Positions 5,614-14,521 of a DNA stretch of 41,959 nucleotides are shown here, piece by piece. This DNA comes from Dehalococcoidia bacterium (lineage in GTDB: Bacteria > Chloroflexota > Dehalococcoidia > Lucifugimonadales > SHYT01). Position 1 is the first letter of the stretch; the number at the start of each line of letters is the position of its first letter. The DNA is taken from contig SHYA01000009.1 of NCBI GenBank assembly GCA_009693055.1, positions 1-41,959 on the forward strand, given 5' to 3'. The position numbers and the translations under genes are program-made. The notes under the pieces are model-generated. The model had not been told where the DNA came from. It did no database searches and saw nothing but the letters and a program-made list of their open reading frames with translations.

Positions 5614-8198
5614 TGCTGGACCGCGCCTCGGAGATCCTGGCCGGGACGCCCCGCTCGGACGAGGGCGGCCCGGACTCGCCGCTCATGGCGCTGGTCCGCA
5701 GAGTCACCCCCAGCGAAGGGTGGCTCACGTACGGGGTGCTGCTCCTCTCACTGCTCAGCGTGACCTGGTCCGTCAACGATGCGGACTGGGTGGAGACCCC
5801 TTCCCTGGCCGGCATCATGGCCCTTTCCACCTTCACAGGGATGACGCTGGCCAAGGTGCGGCTGCGAGGCCCGTGGCTGCTGCTGTTGGCGTCCGTCTTC
5901 GGCGGGCTGTTCGTGTACTGGCAGGCGTCCACGCTCGCGGAGGCCGGCTCCTTCCTTGGCCGGTTCCAGGAGCTCAACCAGCGCATGGCTGCCTGGTGGA
6001 GCGCCGCGACCTCCGGCGGCATCAGCACCGACGAGCTGCCGTTCGGGCTTATCCTGGCGGGCATCACCTGGATTGTGGGCTTCGCCGCCGCCTGGTCGGT
6101 CTTCCGCTTCCGCAACGTATGGGGCGCCATGCTTCCCAGCGCCATCGGCATGCTCGCCAACCTGAGCTACCTCCCCGACCGGTACCTTGGATACCTGTTC
6201 CTCTACCTCTTCTTTACCGCGTTGCTGATGGTGCGCCTGTACTCCATAGAGCGCCAGAGGCGGTGGGAGAAGAGGCAGACCGAATATCCGACCTCCCACG
6301 GAATCATCGCCATGTCCGACGGCGTGTGGTTCGCGCTCCTGGTGTTCGCCATCGCGGCGCTGCTCCCTTCGCGGCTCGGCGTCTCCGACGCGGTGCGCGG
6401 GGTCTGGAGCCACACCCGGGCGCCGGTGGACCAGGTGGAGGACGACTTTGGCCGCCTCTTCTCCCAGCTACCGTCCCGCAAACCCGCCTCCACCTTAGAG
6501 CTGGCCCCGCTGTTACCGTTCAGCGGGCCTCTCAACACCAGCGAGGAGGTCGTCCTCTCCGTCCAGTCCGCGTTCCCCACGTACTGGCGGATGCGCGTGT
6601 ACAGCACCTACGGATCGCGGGGATGGCTCAACGATAAAACGGAGCGCCATGACCTTCCCTGGGTGCCGGACCTTGCGCAGCCGGCCGAGAACAACTCCCG
6701 CTTGGAGCTCACGCAGTCGGTGGAGGCGCTCTTCCCGCTGCGGCAACTGGCGCTGGGGAGCACACTGCTGGAGGCGGGCCAGCCCACGGAGATCGAGGTG
6801 CTGCCGGCCAAGAAGCACCTCCTGCGCGTCCGGGAAGATGAGGCCGGCTCCAACCTGCCGCGCGACCTCCGCGGCTCGCTGAACGCGCTCCGCGCGCAGT
6901 CCAGCCCGATGGGACGGGACCAGCTGGCGCAAACGCTCCTCCAGTCCCTGCCCAACAGCGTGGTGGTCACCAAACTGACGCTGCGAGACGCGTCCAGCGG
7001 CAACGAACGGCGGGTCACCGTCAAGGCGGAGTCGGACGAGCAGTACCTGACGGCCCTGCGCCGTGCCCTCCCCCGCGAAGGCGCGTATCAGGTGAGCGCG
7101 GTGGAGGTGCAACGCAGGAACCCGTACCCGGCCGACGTTGTGGCGGTGGTGAGCAAGTCCCAGATTGAGCGCGGCGAGGCGTACACCGTCGTTTCCTTAG
7201 TCTCCGTGGCCTCCCTCGCGGAGCTGAATAGCGCCAACACCGCCTACCCAGGCTGGGTGCTCGACCGGTACTTGCAGGTGCCGGAGAGCCTGCCGTTCCG
7301 GGTGCGCCTGCTGGCCCGGCAGGTGACCGGGAACGCCGTGACTCCCTTTGAAAAGGCCTTCGCCATTGAGGAGTATCTCCGCTCCACGATGACCTACGAC
7401 ACCCAGGTGGCGGCGCCGCCGCCCACAGCCGACGGCGTGGACCACTTCCTGTTCGAGAGCCAGCGCGGCTACAGCGACTACTTCGCGTCCGCCATGGTGA
7501 TGATGGCGCGCACGCTGGACCTCCCGGCGCGCCTCGTCGGCGGCTATGCGCCCGGCAGCTACGACCAGGAGGCCAACCGCTTCGTGGTGCGGGACAAGGA
7601 CAGCCACACGTGGCCGGAGCTCTACTTCCCCGGCTACGGCTGGGTTGAGTTTGAGCCGACCCCGGGGAAGGGAACGATTGCGCGTGGACTGCCAACGCCC
7701 GCTGATGCAGAAGTGACGCCATCGTCCGGCGTCAACGTGCCGTTCATCCCGGGGATGACCGTGGTGACACCTTTCGCCTCCTCCGCGCAGCCGATTCAGG
7801 AGGCCCTGGCTAGCCAGCAGACCATCTCAGGCAGCTACTGGTTCATCTCGGTGTTGGCGCTGGGAGCGGCGCTGGCCGCAGTGTGCGCCGCGCTCTGGCT
7901 CTGGTACCGGCGCACCTTTGTCCAAGTGCCCGCCGCCGCGTTGGTGTACGAACGGATGGCGCGCCTGGGCTCGTGGTCGGGGCTCGCGCCTGCGCCCGGT
8001 CAGACGGCCACCGAGTACGCCCAGTCGCTGAGCCAGCACTATCCCGCGCTCCAGGACGAGTTCACGTTCGTCACTTCCGTCTACGCAAGAAGCCGCTATA
8101 GTACCCATGACGCCTCGCCGGAAGAGTCACAGCGTATCTTCCAGGCGTGGCCCCAGATCCGGAGACGCCTATTCCGGCGCCTCTTCCGTCGGCGTTAG
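5610..8198 (+). CDS. TgpA-like transglutaminase-domain membrane protein, catalytic Cys replaced by Ser
   Basis: 862 residues from ATG 5610, which overlaps the DUF58 stop; GGGAGAG lies upstream. Several hydrophobic segments fill residues about 40-260. A large extracytoplasmic part follows, with a transglutaminase-like core at about 570-690, one more membrane segment near 750 and a C-terminal DUF4129-like tail. The core keeps the family frame (RGYSDYFASAMVMMAR, DSHTWPELYFPGYGWVEFEPTPG), but the catalytic Cys of the usual GYC motif is Ser622 (AGC). The histidine is kept (His666) and the usual acidic Asp is Glu682. Classical transglutaminase or protease activity is therefore doubtful. Gene order moxR-DUF58-tgpA is a common bacterial module. 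Confidence 0.88.
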   Translation: MMLDRASEILAGTPRSDEGGPDSPLMALVRRVTPSEGWLTYGVLLLSLLSVTWSVNDADWVETPSLAGIMALSTFTGMTLAKVRLRGPWLLLLASVFGGLFVYWQASTLAEAGSFLGRFQELNQRMAAWWSAATSGGISTDELPFGLILAGITWIVGFAAAWSVFRFRNVWGAMLPSAIGMLANLSYLPDRYLGYLFLYLFFTALLMVRLYSIERQRRWEKRQTEYPTSHGIIAMSDGVWFALLVFAIAALLPSRLGVSDAVRGVWSHTRAPVDQVEDDFGRLFSQLPSRKPASTLELAPLLPFSGPLNTSEEVVLSVQSAFPTYWRMRVYSTYGSRGWLNDKTERHDLPWVPDLAQPAENNSRLELTQSVEALFPLRQLALGSTLLEAGQPTEIEVLPAKKHLLRVREDEAGSNLPRDLRGSLNALRAQSSPMGRDQLAQTLLQSLPNSVVVTKLTLRDASSGNERRVTVKAESDEQYLTALRRALPREGAYQVSAVEVQRRNPYPADVVAVVSKSQIERGEAYTVVSLVSVASLAELNSANTAYPGWVLDRYLQVPESLPFRVRLLARQVTGNAVTPFEKAFAIEEYLRSTMTYDTQVAAPPPTADGVDHFLFESQRGYSDYFASAMVMMARTLDLPARLVGGYAPGSYDQEANRFVVRDKDSHTWPELYFPGYGWVEFEPTPGKGTIARGLPTPADAEVTPSSGVNVPFIPGMTVVTPFASSAQPIQEALASQQTISGSYWFISVLALGAALAAVCAALWLWYRRTFVQVPAAALVYERMARLGSWSGLAPAPGQTATEYAQSLSQHYPALQDEFTFVTSVYARSRYSTHDASPEESQRIFQAWPQIRRRLFRRLFRRR

Positions 8199-8254
8199 GC
8201 CAGATGACCCGTGCCAAAATGGCCCGCACTCAGGGCGCAGGGGGGCAAAGCACT

Positions 8255-8812
8255 ATGAAGCGCCACTCCTCTCACAGCGCGTCAACGGCTACGCGAGTGG
8301 CAAAGCAACCTCCCTTGAGCGTGGCCGCCTTCCGCACGCCGATGGGCTGGGTAGCGGCCGCAGCCTCTCCGCAGGGATTGCTGCGCCTCTCCCTCCCCAT
8401 CCCAAGCGGCGGGCAGGCCCTCTCAGCGGTGGGCGCGGCGGGAATACCTGCACGGCGCCGGGGAGCGGACCAGCTCGCACCGCTCGCACGTCAGGTACGG
8501 ACGTTCCTGAGTGGCAAGCCGGTGACCTTCACCGTTCCGCTGGACCTTGGGGAAAGCCCGCCCTTCTTCCGCGCCGTGTGGCAGGCCTGCGCGACGATCC
8601 CTCGCGGCGAGACCCGCACCTACGGGTGGCTGGCCGCCAAGGCGGGCAACCCAAGGGCAGTGCGCGCCGCAGGACAAGCCATGGCCCGCAACCCCATCCC
8701 GCTCATCATCCCGTGCCACAGGGTGATCGGGCGCAACGGCAAGCTGACCGGTTTCGGCGGCGGCATTCCGATGAAGGCGGCGTTGCTCGCAATGGAACGC
8801 GGGACGACCTAA
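8255..8812 (+). CDS. ogt: Methylated-DNA-[protein]-cysteine S-methyltransferase
   Basis: Suicide DNA-repair enzyme that moves the alkyl group from O6-alkylguanine to its own cysteine. The active-site motif IPCHRVIGRNGKLTGFGGG is intact (Cys in PCHRV), preceded by the helix-turn-helix part (IPRGETRTYGWLAAKAGNPRAVRAAGQAMARNPIPL). ATG 8255 gives 185 residues, a normal size; ATG 8204, just after the upstream stop, is also possible. SD support for 8255 (GGGGGG, about 10 bases away) is modest. It lies 57 bases behind the transglutaminase gene and its stop overlaps the convergent dnaE stop by four bases. Confidence 0.93.
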   Translation: MKRHSSHSASTATRVAKQPPLSVAAFRTPMGWVAAAASPQGLLRLSLPIPSGGQALSAVGAAGIPARRRGADQLAPLARQVRTFLSGKPVTFTVPLDLGESPPFFRAVWQACATIPRGETRTYGWLAAKAGNPRAVRAAGQAMARNPIPLIIPCHRVIGRNGKLTGFGGGIPMKAALLAMERGTT

Positions 8813-11800
8813 CCCTCGGCCTCCACGCGGAAAGCGGCGGACCCAAGCACCCGTTCCAGCATGGCATGCAGCTCGGCGGAGTACCCGGTAGAGAAGGGCG
8901 TTTCCAGCCGCACGCGCTTCCCTTCCTGCATCACTTCCAGCAGGACCCGGTCTGACCCTGTGTGGTCCAGGATAAGCTTCAACGCTTCACGCATCCGCGA
9001 CTCATCCTCCGACTGACTGCCCGTCTCCTGCAGGCACAGCACGATGGCGTACCGCCGCGTGGCCACAGTGGGCGCTTCGGCGGGTGCCGGTAGGGCCAAG
9101 CCGTTCCCACTCTTTGGCATGCCTAGCGCGGCAAAGCCGATCATCGCTGGCGGGGCGTGCTGTGCCTGGCTCTGGAGCATCGCGCCGGCTACCGCTTCTC
9201 CTCGCACCTTGGCGGACAGTTCAGCCGGCTCCAGTCCTTCCACGTAGGCGCGCGCCTCTTCACAGACCAGGGAGAGGCGTTCGTCGCGGTTCCGCAGCCG
9301 GCCCGTCACGTACACCAGCGCGCCTTCGGTCAGCACCTGCCGCGCGGCCTGGTACCCGCCAGGCCACGCCACCACCTCCACCTCGCCGTCGGCGAGCGCA
9401 ATCTGCGCCACCAGGAACGGCTTCCGCTCGCGCGTGTAGCTCTGCCGCACCGAGTTCACCTGGCCGCCCAGCGTGAGCCGCTTCCCGTTCTGCTCCGGGT
9501 CCATGTCGGCGACAGACGTGAGCGCCCCCTCCGCTGCCATAAGCGGCAAGGCCCTGTTGAAGGGGTTATCCGACATGGCCACCCCCAGGTGCTCCCGCTC
9601 CCAGCCCCGCCGCTCCTCCGCGGAAGCGGGTTCCAGCGGCGCGGGCCCTTCCGGCTCGGCCTGCATATCGTCCACGTCAAGCGCTCCGAACAGGCTCGTC
9701 TGCCCGCTTTTACGCACTCTGCTCTCCCGTTGCATGAGGCTCAGGTAGCGGTCCAACGACGCCAGCAGCGCGCCCCGCTCCACACCTAGAGCGTCAAACG
9801 CGCCAACCCTGACCAGGCTCTCAAGCGCGCGGCGGTTGACCGAAGCGCGGTCAATGCGGCGGAAGAAGTCGCCCACGGACAGGAAGGGCCGTTCGCGCCG
9901 CGTCTCCACCAGCGCACGCGCCCACGCCTCGCCAACGTTCTTCACCACGGCCAGGCCAAACCGCACCGCAGGCTCCGCTTCGTGCACCTCCATAGAAAAG
10001 CCAACGCCGCTCCGGTTCATGTCCGGCGGCAGGACGTGGATACCCATGCGGTGGCACTCGGCGACGGCGAGTGCCACGCGCTCCAGGTTCCCTGCCCGCG
10101 TGTTCAACACGGCCAGCATGTACTCCGCCGGGTAGTTCGCCTTAAAGTAGGCGGTCCAGTACGCGATGAGCGCGTAGCTCACGCTGTGCGCCTTGTTGAA
10201 GGCGTAGCCCGCGAACGGCAGGATCAGGTTGAACACCGCGTCCGCGTCCGCCTGGGTGAACCCCTTGGCCATCGCGCCGCGCACAAACCGCTCCCGCTCT
10301 TGCCGCATCACCTCCGGGATCTTCTTCCCCATCGCCTTCCGCACAATGTCCGCCTGGCCCAGCGAGTAACCCGCGAACGCCTGCACGATGAACAGCACCT
10401 GGTCCTGGTACACGATGACCCCGTAGGTGTCCTCCAGTATCTCCTTCAGGACGGGGTGCGGATGGGTCACCTCAATCGTGCCGTGCCTCGCGCCGATGTA
10501 CTGCAGGATATGCTCCATAGGCCCAGGGCGATAGAGGGCCACCATCGCGACCAGGTCGGTGAACTGCGTTGGCTTGAGCTGCTTAATGGAGCGGCGCATA
10601 CCCCCGCTCTCCAACTGGAACAGGTCGCCGGTCTCCCCGCGGGAGAGCATCTCAAACGTCCTCGCGTCGTCCAGAGGGATTTGCTGCAGGTCGAGCCGAA
10701 CACCCCGCGCCTGCTGCACGGCGTCTATGGCCCGCTTGAGAATGGTCAGGTTGGCGAGGCCCAGGATATCCATCTTGAGCAGGCCGAGCTGCGCGATCGG
10801 GTCCATGGCGTACTGGGTCATCGCCAGGTCCGCCACCGGCGTCCTGACCGGACGCTGGAGCGGAACCAGATCGGCAAGCGGCTCCTTGGAGATGACGACA
10901 CCCGCCGCGTGGGTGCTCACGTGGTGGACCACGCCCTCAAGCTTTCGGGCCGTGGCGACGAGGCGCTGGAGCTGCGGGTCCATGGAAATCACTTCCCGGA
11001 GCTCAGCCACCATTTCGAGCGCCTCGTCCAGGCTGCGGGCGCGGAACGGCACCATCCGGGCCACCCGGTCCACGTCGGCGTAGGTGAAGCCGAGCGCGCG
11101 CCCCGTGTCCCGGAGCGCCGCCTTTGGCCCCATGGTGCCGAAACTCACGATCTGCGCCACGTGCTCCCGCCCATACTTTTGCACGATGTACTGGAGCACC
11201 TCATCGCGGCGGTCGTCCTGGAAGTCCATGTCGATGTCCGGCATCTCCTTGCGCTCGATGTTCAGAAAGCGCTCAAAGACCAGCCGGTACGGCACCGGGT
11301 CCACGTCCGTGACGCCCATACAGAAAAGGGCCAGGCTGGCGGCTGCGCTCCCGCGCACCCCAAACAGGATGCCGCTCCGCCGCGTAAAGCTGGCGATATC
11401 CCAGACCACGAGGAAGTACGGGGCAAACCGGGTCTTCTCAACCACCTCCAACTCGTAATCCAGGCGTTCCCGGTACTGCGGCGGCGCGTTCGGGATGCGG
11501 CGCACCAGCCCCTCCTCGCACAGGCGGCGGAGGTAGGCGTCCGGGTCCTCGCCATTCGGGGTCGGATAGTGCGGCAGGCGTGGGGTCCCGAACCGCAGCT
11601 GCACATTGCACTGCTCGGCGATCCGCTCCGTATTCGCCAGCGCCTCGGGAACGTCCGCAAAGAGCTCGGCCATCTCCTGAGCGCTCTTGAGGTAGTAGGA
11701 ATCGCCGTCCATTTGGAGGCGGGCTTTGTCGTTCACCGTGGTGTTGGTGTGGATGCAAATGAGGATGTCCTGCAACGGCGCGTCGTCCCGGTGGATGTAG

Positions 11801-12426
11801 TGGAAGTCGTTGGTGGCGACCAACGGCAAGCTCACCTCGCGGCCCAAGATGATGAGCTGCTGGTTGACCTCCTCCAGGCCTTGCACGCCGTCGTGGCGCT
11901 GGAGCTCCAGATAGAAGTCCCTGGGGAAGGTCTGCGCGTACCAGCGCGCCGACTCACGTGCCTCGTCCCGCAGACCCCCGCTCAGCAACTGGGCGACCTC
12001 ACCGTTCAAGCAGCCGGAGAGGACGATAAGCCCCTCGGAGTGCTGGGCCAAAAGCTCCCTGTCCACGCGCGGACGGTAGTAGAACCCCTCCAGGTGCGCC
12101 TTGGTGACGAGCTGCACGAGGTTGTGGTAGCCGGTGTTGTTCTTGGCGAGTACGGTCAGGTGGTACGGCTGCTTGTCGCCGGCGGCGCGGCTGTGCCGGG
12201 TGTCCTTTGCGACGTACAGCTCGCAGCCTATGATGGGCTTGATGCCCGCCTCACGGCACGCCCGGTAGAACTCCACCGCGCCGTACAGGGAACCGTGGTC
12301 CGTGATGGCGAGCGCGTGCATGCCAAGCTCTTTGCACTGCTGGACGAGCTGCGGAATTTTGCACAGGCCATCCAGCAGGCTGTACTCGGTGTGGGTGTGG
12401 AGGTGGGTAAACACGCTCGCTCCCAT
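8809..12426 (-). CDS. dnaE: DNA polymerase III alpha subunit
   Basis: Replicative polymerase, 1205 residues. The N-terminal PHP domain starts with HLHTHTEYSLLDG and has LAITDHGSLYGAVEF, so its metal-binding histidines look intact. The catalytic palm has PDIDMDF (about 396-402) and the QIVSFGTMGPKAALRD segment. Fingers, tandem helix-hairpin-helix and a C-terminal OB domain (LTLGGQVNSVRQSYTRERKPF) follow. Start: ATG 12426 lies 18 bases after a predicted transcription start but has no SD; GTG 12414 has GGGAG 5 bases upstream and would give MFTHLH, like many DnaE. Upstream frame extension to 12552 is unlikely because it precedes the promoter. Convergent with ogt. Confidence 0.97.
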   Translation of the reverse strand: MGASVFTHLHTHTEYSLLDGLCKIPQLVQQCKELGMHALAITDHGSLYGAVEFYRACREAGIKPIIGCELYVAKDTRHSRAAGDKQPYHLTVLAKNNTGYHNLVQLVTKAHLEGFYYRPRVDRELLAQHSEGLIVLSGCLNGEVAQLLSGGLRDEARESARWYAQTFPRDFYLELQRHDGVQGLEEVNQQLIILGREVSLPLVATNDFHYIHRDDAPLQDILICIHTNTTVNDKARLQMDGDSYYLKSAQEMAELFADVPEALANTERIAEQCNVQLRFGTPRLPHYPTPNGEDPDAYLRRLCEEGLVRRIPNAPPQYRERLDYELEVVEKTRFAPYFLVVWDIASFTRRSGILFGVRGSAAASLALFCMGVTDVDPVPYRLVFERFLNIERKEMPDIDMDFQDDRRDEVLQYIVQKYGREHVAQIVSFGTMGPKAALRDTGRALGFTYADVDRVARMVPFRARSLDEALEMVAELREVISMDPQLQRLVATARKLEGVVHHVSTHAAGVVISKEPLADLVPLQRPVRTPVADLAMTQYAMDPIAQLGLLKMDILGLANLTILKRAIDAVQQARGVRLDLQQIPLDDARTFEMLSRGETGDLFQLESGGMRRSIKQLKPTQFTDLVAMVALYRPGPMEHILQYIGARHGTIEVTHPHPVLKEILEDTYGVIVYQDQVLFIVQAFAGYSLGQADIVRKAMGKKIPEVMRQERERFVRGAMAKGFTQADADAVFNLILPFAGYAFNKAHSVSYALIAYWTAYFKANYPAEYMLAVLNTRAGNLERVALAVAECHRMGIHVLPPDMNRSGVGFSMEVHEAEPAVRFGLAVVKNVGEAWARALVETRRERPFLSVGDFFRRIDRASVNRRALESLVRVGAFDALGVERGALLASLDRYLSLMQRESRVRKSGQTSLFGALDVDDMQAEPEGPAPLEPASAEERRGWEREHLGVAMSDNPFNRALPLMAAEGALTSVADMDPEQNGKRLTLGGQVNSVRQSYTRERKPFLVAQIALADGEVEVVAWPGGYQAARQVLTEGALVYVTGRLRNRDERLSLVCEEARAYVEGLEPAELSAKVRGEAVAGAMLQSQAQHAPPAMIGFAALGMPKSGNGLALPAPAEAPTVATRRYAIVLCLQETGSQSEDESRMREALKLILDHTGSDRVLLEVMQEGKRVRLETPFSTGYSAELHAMLERVLGSAAFRVEAEG

Positions 12427-12741
12427 CGCGATGCACTGTTCGGACTTCTGATGATACCCGGACGGCCCAGCGTGAGCAAGCGAGTTTGCGGTGAATCCGT
12501 GGTGGTTTTTGCCCTGGTTGCTCCCAGTCCTGGAACTGGTGCCTCGTTTCATAAGTCCGCGTACGCAAAGCCGGACGGATTCTTCACTTCATTCAGAATG
12601 ACAGTGCGGGTGCGGTCAGAATAACAAGCATGGCGTTGTGCAGCGCTGACGGGGAGCTGAGACCTGTCTTGATCCCGACGTGCCGGTACAAAGGAGGGCT
12701 TGCAGTCCCCTCGGCGTAACCCGGTTCGCCCCTCAAGCGGT
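12427..12741. other. Intergenic region between aroKB and dnaE with repeat fragments
   Basis: No gene seen. It holds the dnaE promoter, a fragment of the 111-bp element family at 12577-12604 (ggattcttcacttc then attcagaatgacag) and, at 12691-12716, a copy of the second repeat family (aaggagggct, tgcagtcccctcggcg), related to the repeats on both sides of leuS. Confidence 0.6.
12451..12479 (-). promoter_or_regulatory. Candidate dnaE promoter
   Basis: Minus-strand TTGCTC (12474-12479), 17-base spacer, TATCAT (12451-12456). The expected start near 12444 leaves a short leader before ATG 12426. Confidence 0.45.
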
Positions 12742-14412
12742 CTAAGCCCCCGTGTGCGCCAGCTCCCGCACCACCTGCCGAACCAGGTCGGGCGGGACAT
12801 CTTCCCTCACCACGGCGCGCCCGATCCCCTCCAGAAGCACCCAGTGGAGCTTGCCCTCCGCCGTCTTCTTGTCCACCTGCGTGGCGGACAGCACCGCCTC
12901 CGTGTCCACTCCCGCCGGCCAATCCAGCGGCAACCCGTACCGTTGCAACAGCCGGTCCTGGCGGGCCAGCCCCTCCTCCGACAGCAACCCCATCCTGCGG
13001 CTGATGAGCCCCGCCGCGTGCATCCCGATGGCGACCGCCTCGCCGTGGAGCAGCCGCTGATAGCCGGTGGCCGCCTCCAGCGCGTGGCCCAGCGTGTGCC
13101 CGTAGTTCAGCACCGTGCGGACGCCCAGCGTTTCCCGCTCGTCTTGGGAGACGATGTCCGCCTTGATAGCCGCGCTGCGCTTGAGCGCAGAGCTCAACGC
13201 CGCGGGCTCCAGCCGCTGGATCGCCTGGGCATCCTCCTCAAACGTCCTGACCAGCCCCTCGTCCAGGATGAGGCCGTGCTTGAGCGCCTCGGCCCAGCCG
13301 GAGGCCAGTTCGCGGGCCGGCAGCGTCGTGAGGGTCTGGAGGTCGGCCAGGACCAGGCGGGGCTGGTGGAACGCGCCGACCAGGTTCTTGCCCGCGGGCA
13401 GGTCCACCGCGGTCTTCCCGCCGATGGAGGCGTCCACCATCGCGGCCAAGGAGGTGGGCACCTGCACGAAGGGGAGGCCCCGCGCGAACGTGGCGGCCAC
13501 AAAGCCGGCCAGGTCACCGACGACGCCCCCGCCAAGCGCCACGACAAAGTGCCCGCGCTCCGCACGCAGCTCAGCAAGCCAGGCGTAACAGCGGCCCGCT
13601 TGTTCCAGTGACTTGGACGCCTCACCCGCCGGGACCGTGTACACGCGGACCCGAATGCCCGCCTCCTCAAGAGCCGCACGGGCCTGCGCGGCGTGGTACG
13701 CCCCAACCCGTGAGTCCGTGAACAGGTACGCCGTCGTGGTCAGGCCCGCGGCTCTGCACCGCTCGCCCAGGCTCCCGAGCAGCCCCCACCCGAGGTAGAT
13801 GGGGCAGACACCCGCGGAGGAGTGGACGACGGCGGCCAGGTCACCGTCCCGTCCCGGTCCGGCGCTAGCCGGCAGCTTGCGGCGCAGCACGTCCCACGCG
13901 CGGACAACTTCACGGGCCGCTTCCTCCACGGAGAGGCGGTCGGTGTGGACGGTCCATTGCGCCTTGGCGTATGCCGCCTGCCGCTGCGCCTTGAGGGCAC
14001 GCACTCGCTCCTCACGCTCCGCTGGATTGCCCGCCAGCAGCGGCCGGACCTCAGCCTCCTGCTCAGCGCTTGCGCCGAACAGACGCCGCACGATGACGCC
14101 GGCGTCCGCCTCCAGACACACGACGACCCCTGAGCGCAACATCAGCTCGCGGTTGTCGTCCTGCGCAAACGCGCCGCCTCCCGTGGCGATGACGGCGCCC
14201 TGCTTGGCGAGAGCTTGCCGTATCGCTTCACGCTCCAGGCTGCGAAAGGTCTTCTCGCCATCCTGCGCAAAGATATCCTCAACGCTCTTCCCCGCACGCT
14301 GGACGACCAGCTCGTCCGTGTCCACGAACTCCCATCCCAGCAGGCGGGCTGCCGCCTTGCCGACGGCGCTTTTGCCCGTGCCGGAAAAGCCGGTCAGGAT
14401 GAGGTTTTCCAT
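12742..14412 (-). CDS. aroKB: Fused shikimate kinase / 3-dehydroquinate synthase
   Basis: Bifunctional enzyme of aromatic amino-acid synthesis, 556 residues. Residues 1-175 are shikimate kinase: P-loop GFSGTGKSAVG (8-18), DTDELV, ATGGGAF. Residues about 190-556 are 3-dehydroquinate synthase: ALGGGVVGDLAGFVAATFARG, QVPTSLAAMVDASIGGKTAVD, then GEAVAIGMHAA with the metal ligands in the EALKHG and NYGHTLGHA segments. In most bacteria these are two genes; the fusion occurs in several lineages. The ATG has no SD. A TTGTCC-N17-TAGACT promoter ends 6 bases before it, which suggests a leaderless mRNA. Confidence 0.96.
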   Translation of the reverse strand: MENLILTGFSGTGKSAVGKAAARLLGWEFVDTDELVVQRAGKSVEDIFAQDGEKTFRSLEREAIRQALAKQGAVIATGGGAFAQDDNRELMLRSGVVVCLEADAGVIVRRLFGASAEQEAEVRPLLAGNPAEREERVRALKAQRQAAYAKAQWTVHTDRLSVEEAAREVVRAWDVLRRKLPASAGPGRDGDLAAVVHSSAGVCPIYLGWGLLGSLGERCRAAGLTTTAYLFTDSRVGAYHAAQARAALEEAGIRVRVYTVPAGEASKSLEQAGRCYAWLAELRAERGHFVVALGGGVVGDLAGFVAATFARGLPFVQVPTSLAAMVDASIGGKTAVDLPAGKNLVGAFHQPRLVLADLQTLTTLPARELASGWAEALKHGLILDEGLVRTFEEDAQAIQRLEPAALSSALKRSAAIKADIVSQDERETLGVRTVLNYGHTLGHALEAATGYQRLLHGEAVAIGMHAAGLISRRMGLLSEEGLARQDRLLQRYGLPLDWPAGVDTEAVLSATQVDKKTAEGKLHWVLLEGIGRAVVREDVPPDLVRQVVRELAHTGA

Positions 14413-14418
14413 GCGTCC

Positions 14419-14447
14419 AGTCTAGGCGAAGCGGCGGAGCGGGACAA
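14419..14447 (-). promoter_or_regulatory. aroKB promoter, leaderless arrangement
   Basis: Minus-strand TTGTCC (14442-14447), 17-base spacer, TAGACT (14419-14424). Six bases (GGACGC) separate the -10 from the ATG, so transcription should begin at or next to the start codon. Confidence 0.6.
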
Positions 14448-14506
14448 GGCTGGCGCGCCAGCCGGGCGCTCCTTGACCATATTCCTAGCGGTCTTTGGGC
14501 GCGCTT

Positions 14507-14515
14507 TGGTATAGT
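14507..14515 (+). promoter_or_regulatory. Extended -10 of MFS gene, leaderless arrangement
   Basis: TGGTATAGT: extended -10. Six bases (ACTGCC) then ATG 14522. No Shine-Dalgarno is present, so a leaderless transcript is likely, mirroring the divergent aroKB promoter. Confidence 0.55.
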
Positions 14516-14521
14516 ACTGCC

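Noticed and set aside
9982-12624. Long plus-strand frame of 880 codons
   Set aside because: Antisense shadow of dnaE produced by high GC; composition rich in Arg, His, Val and Leu without domains.
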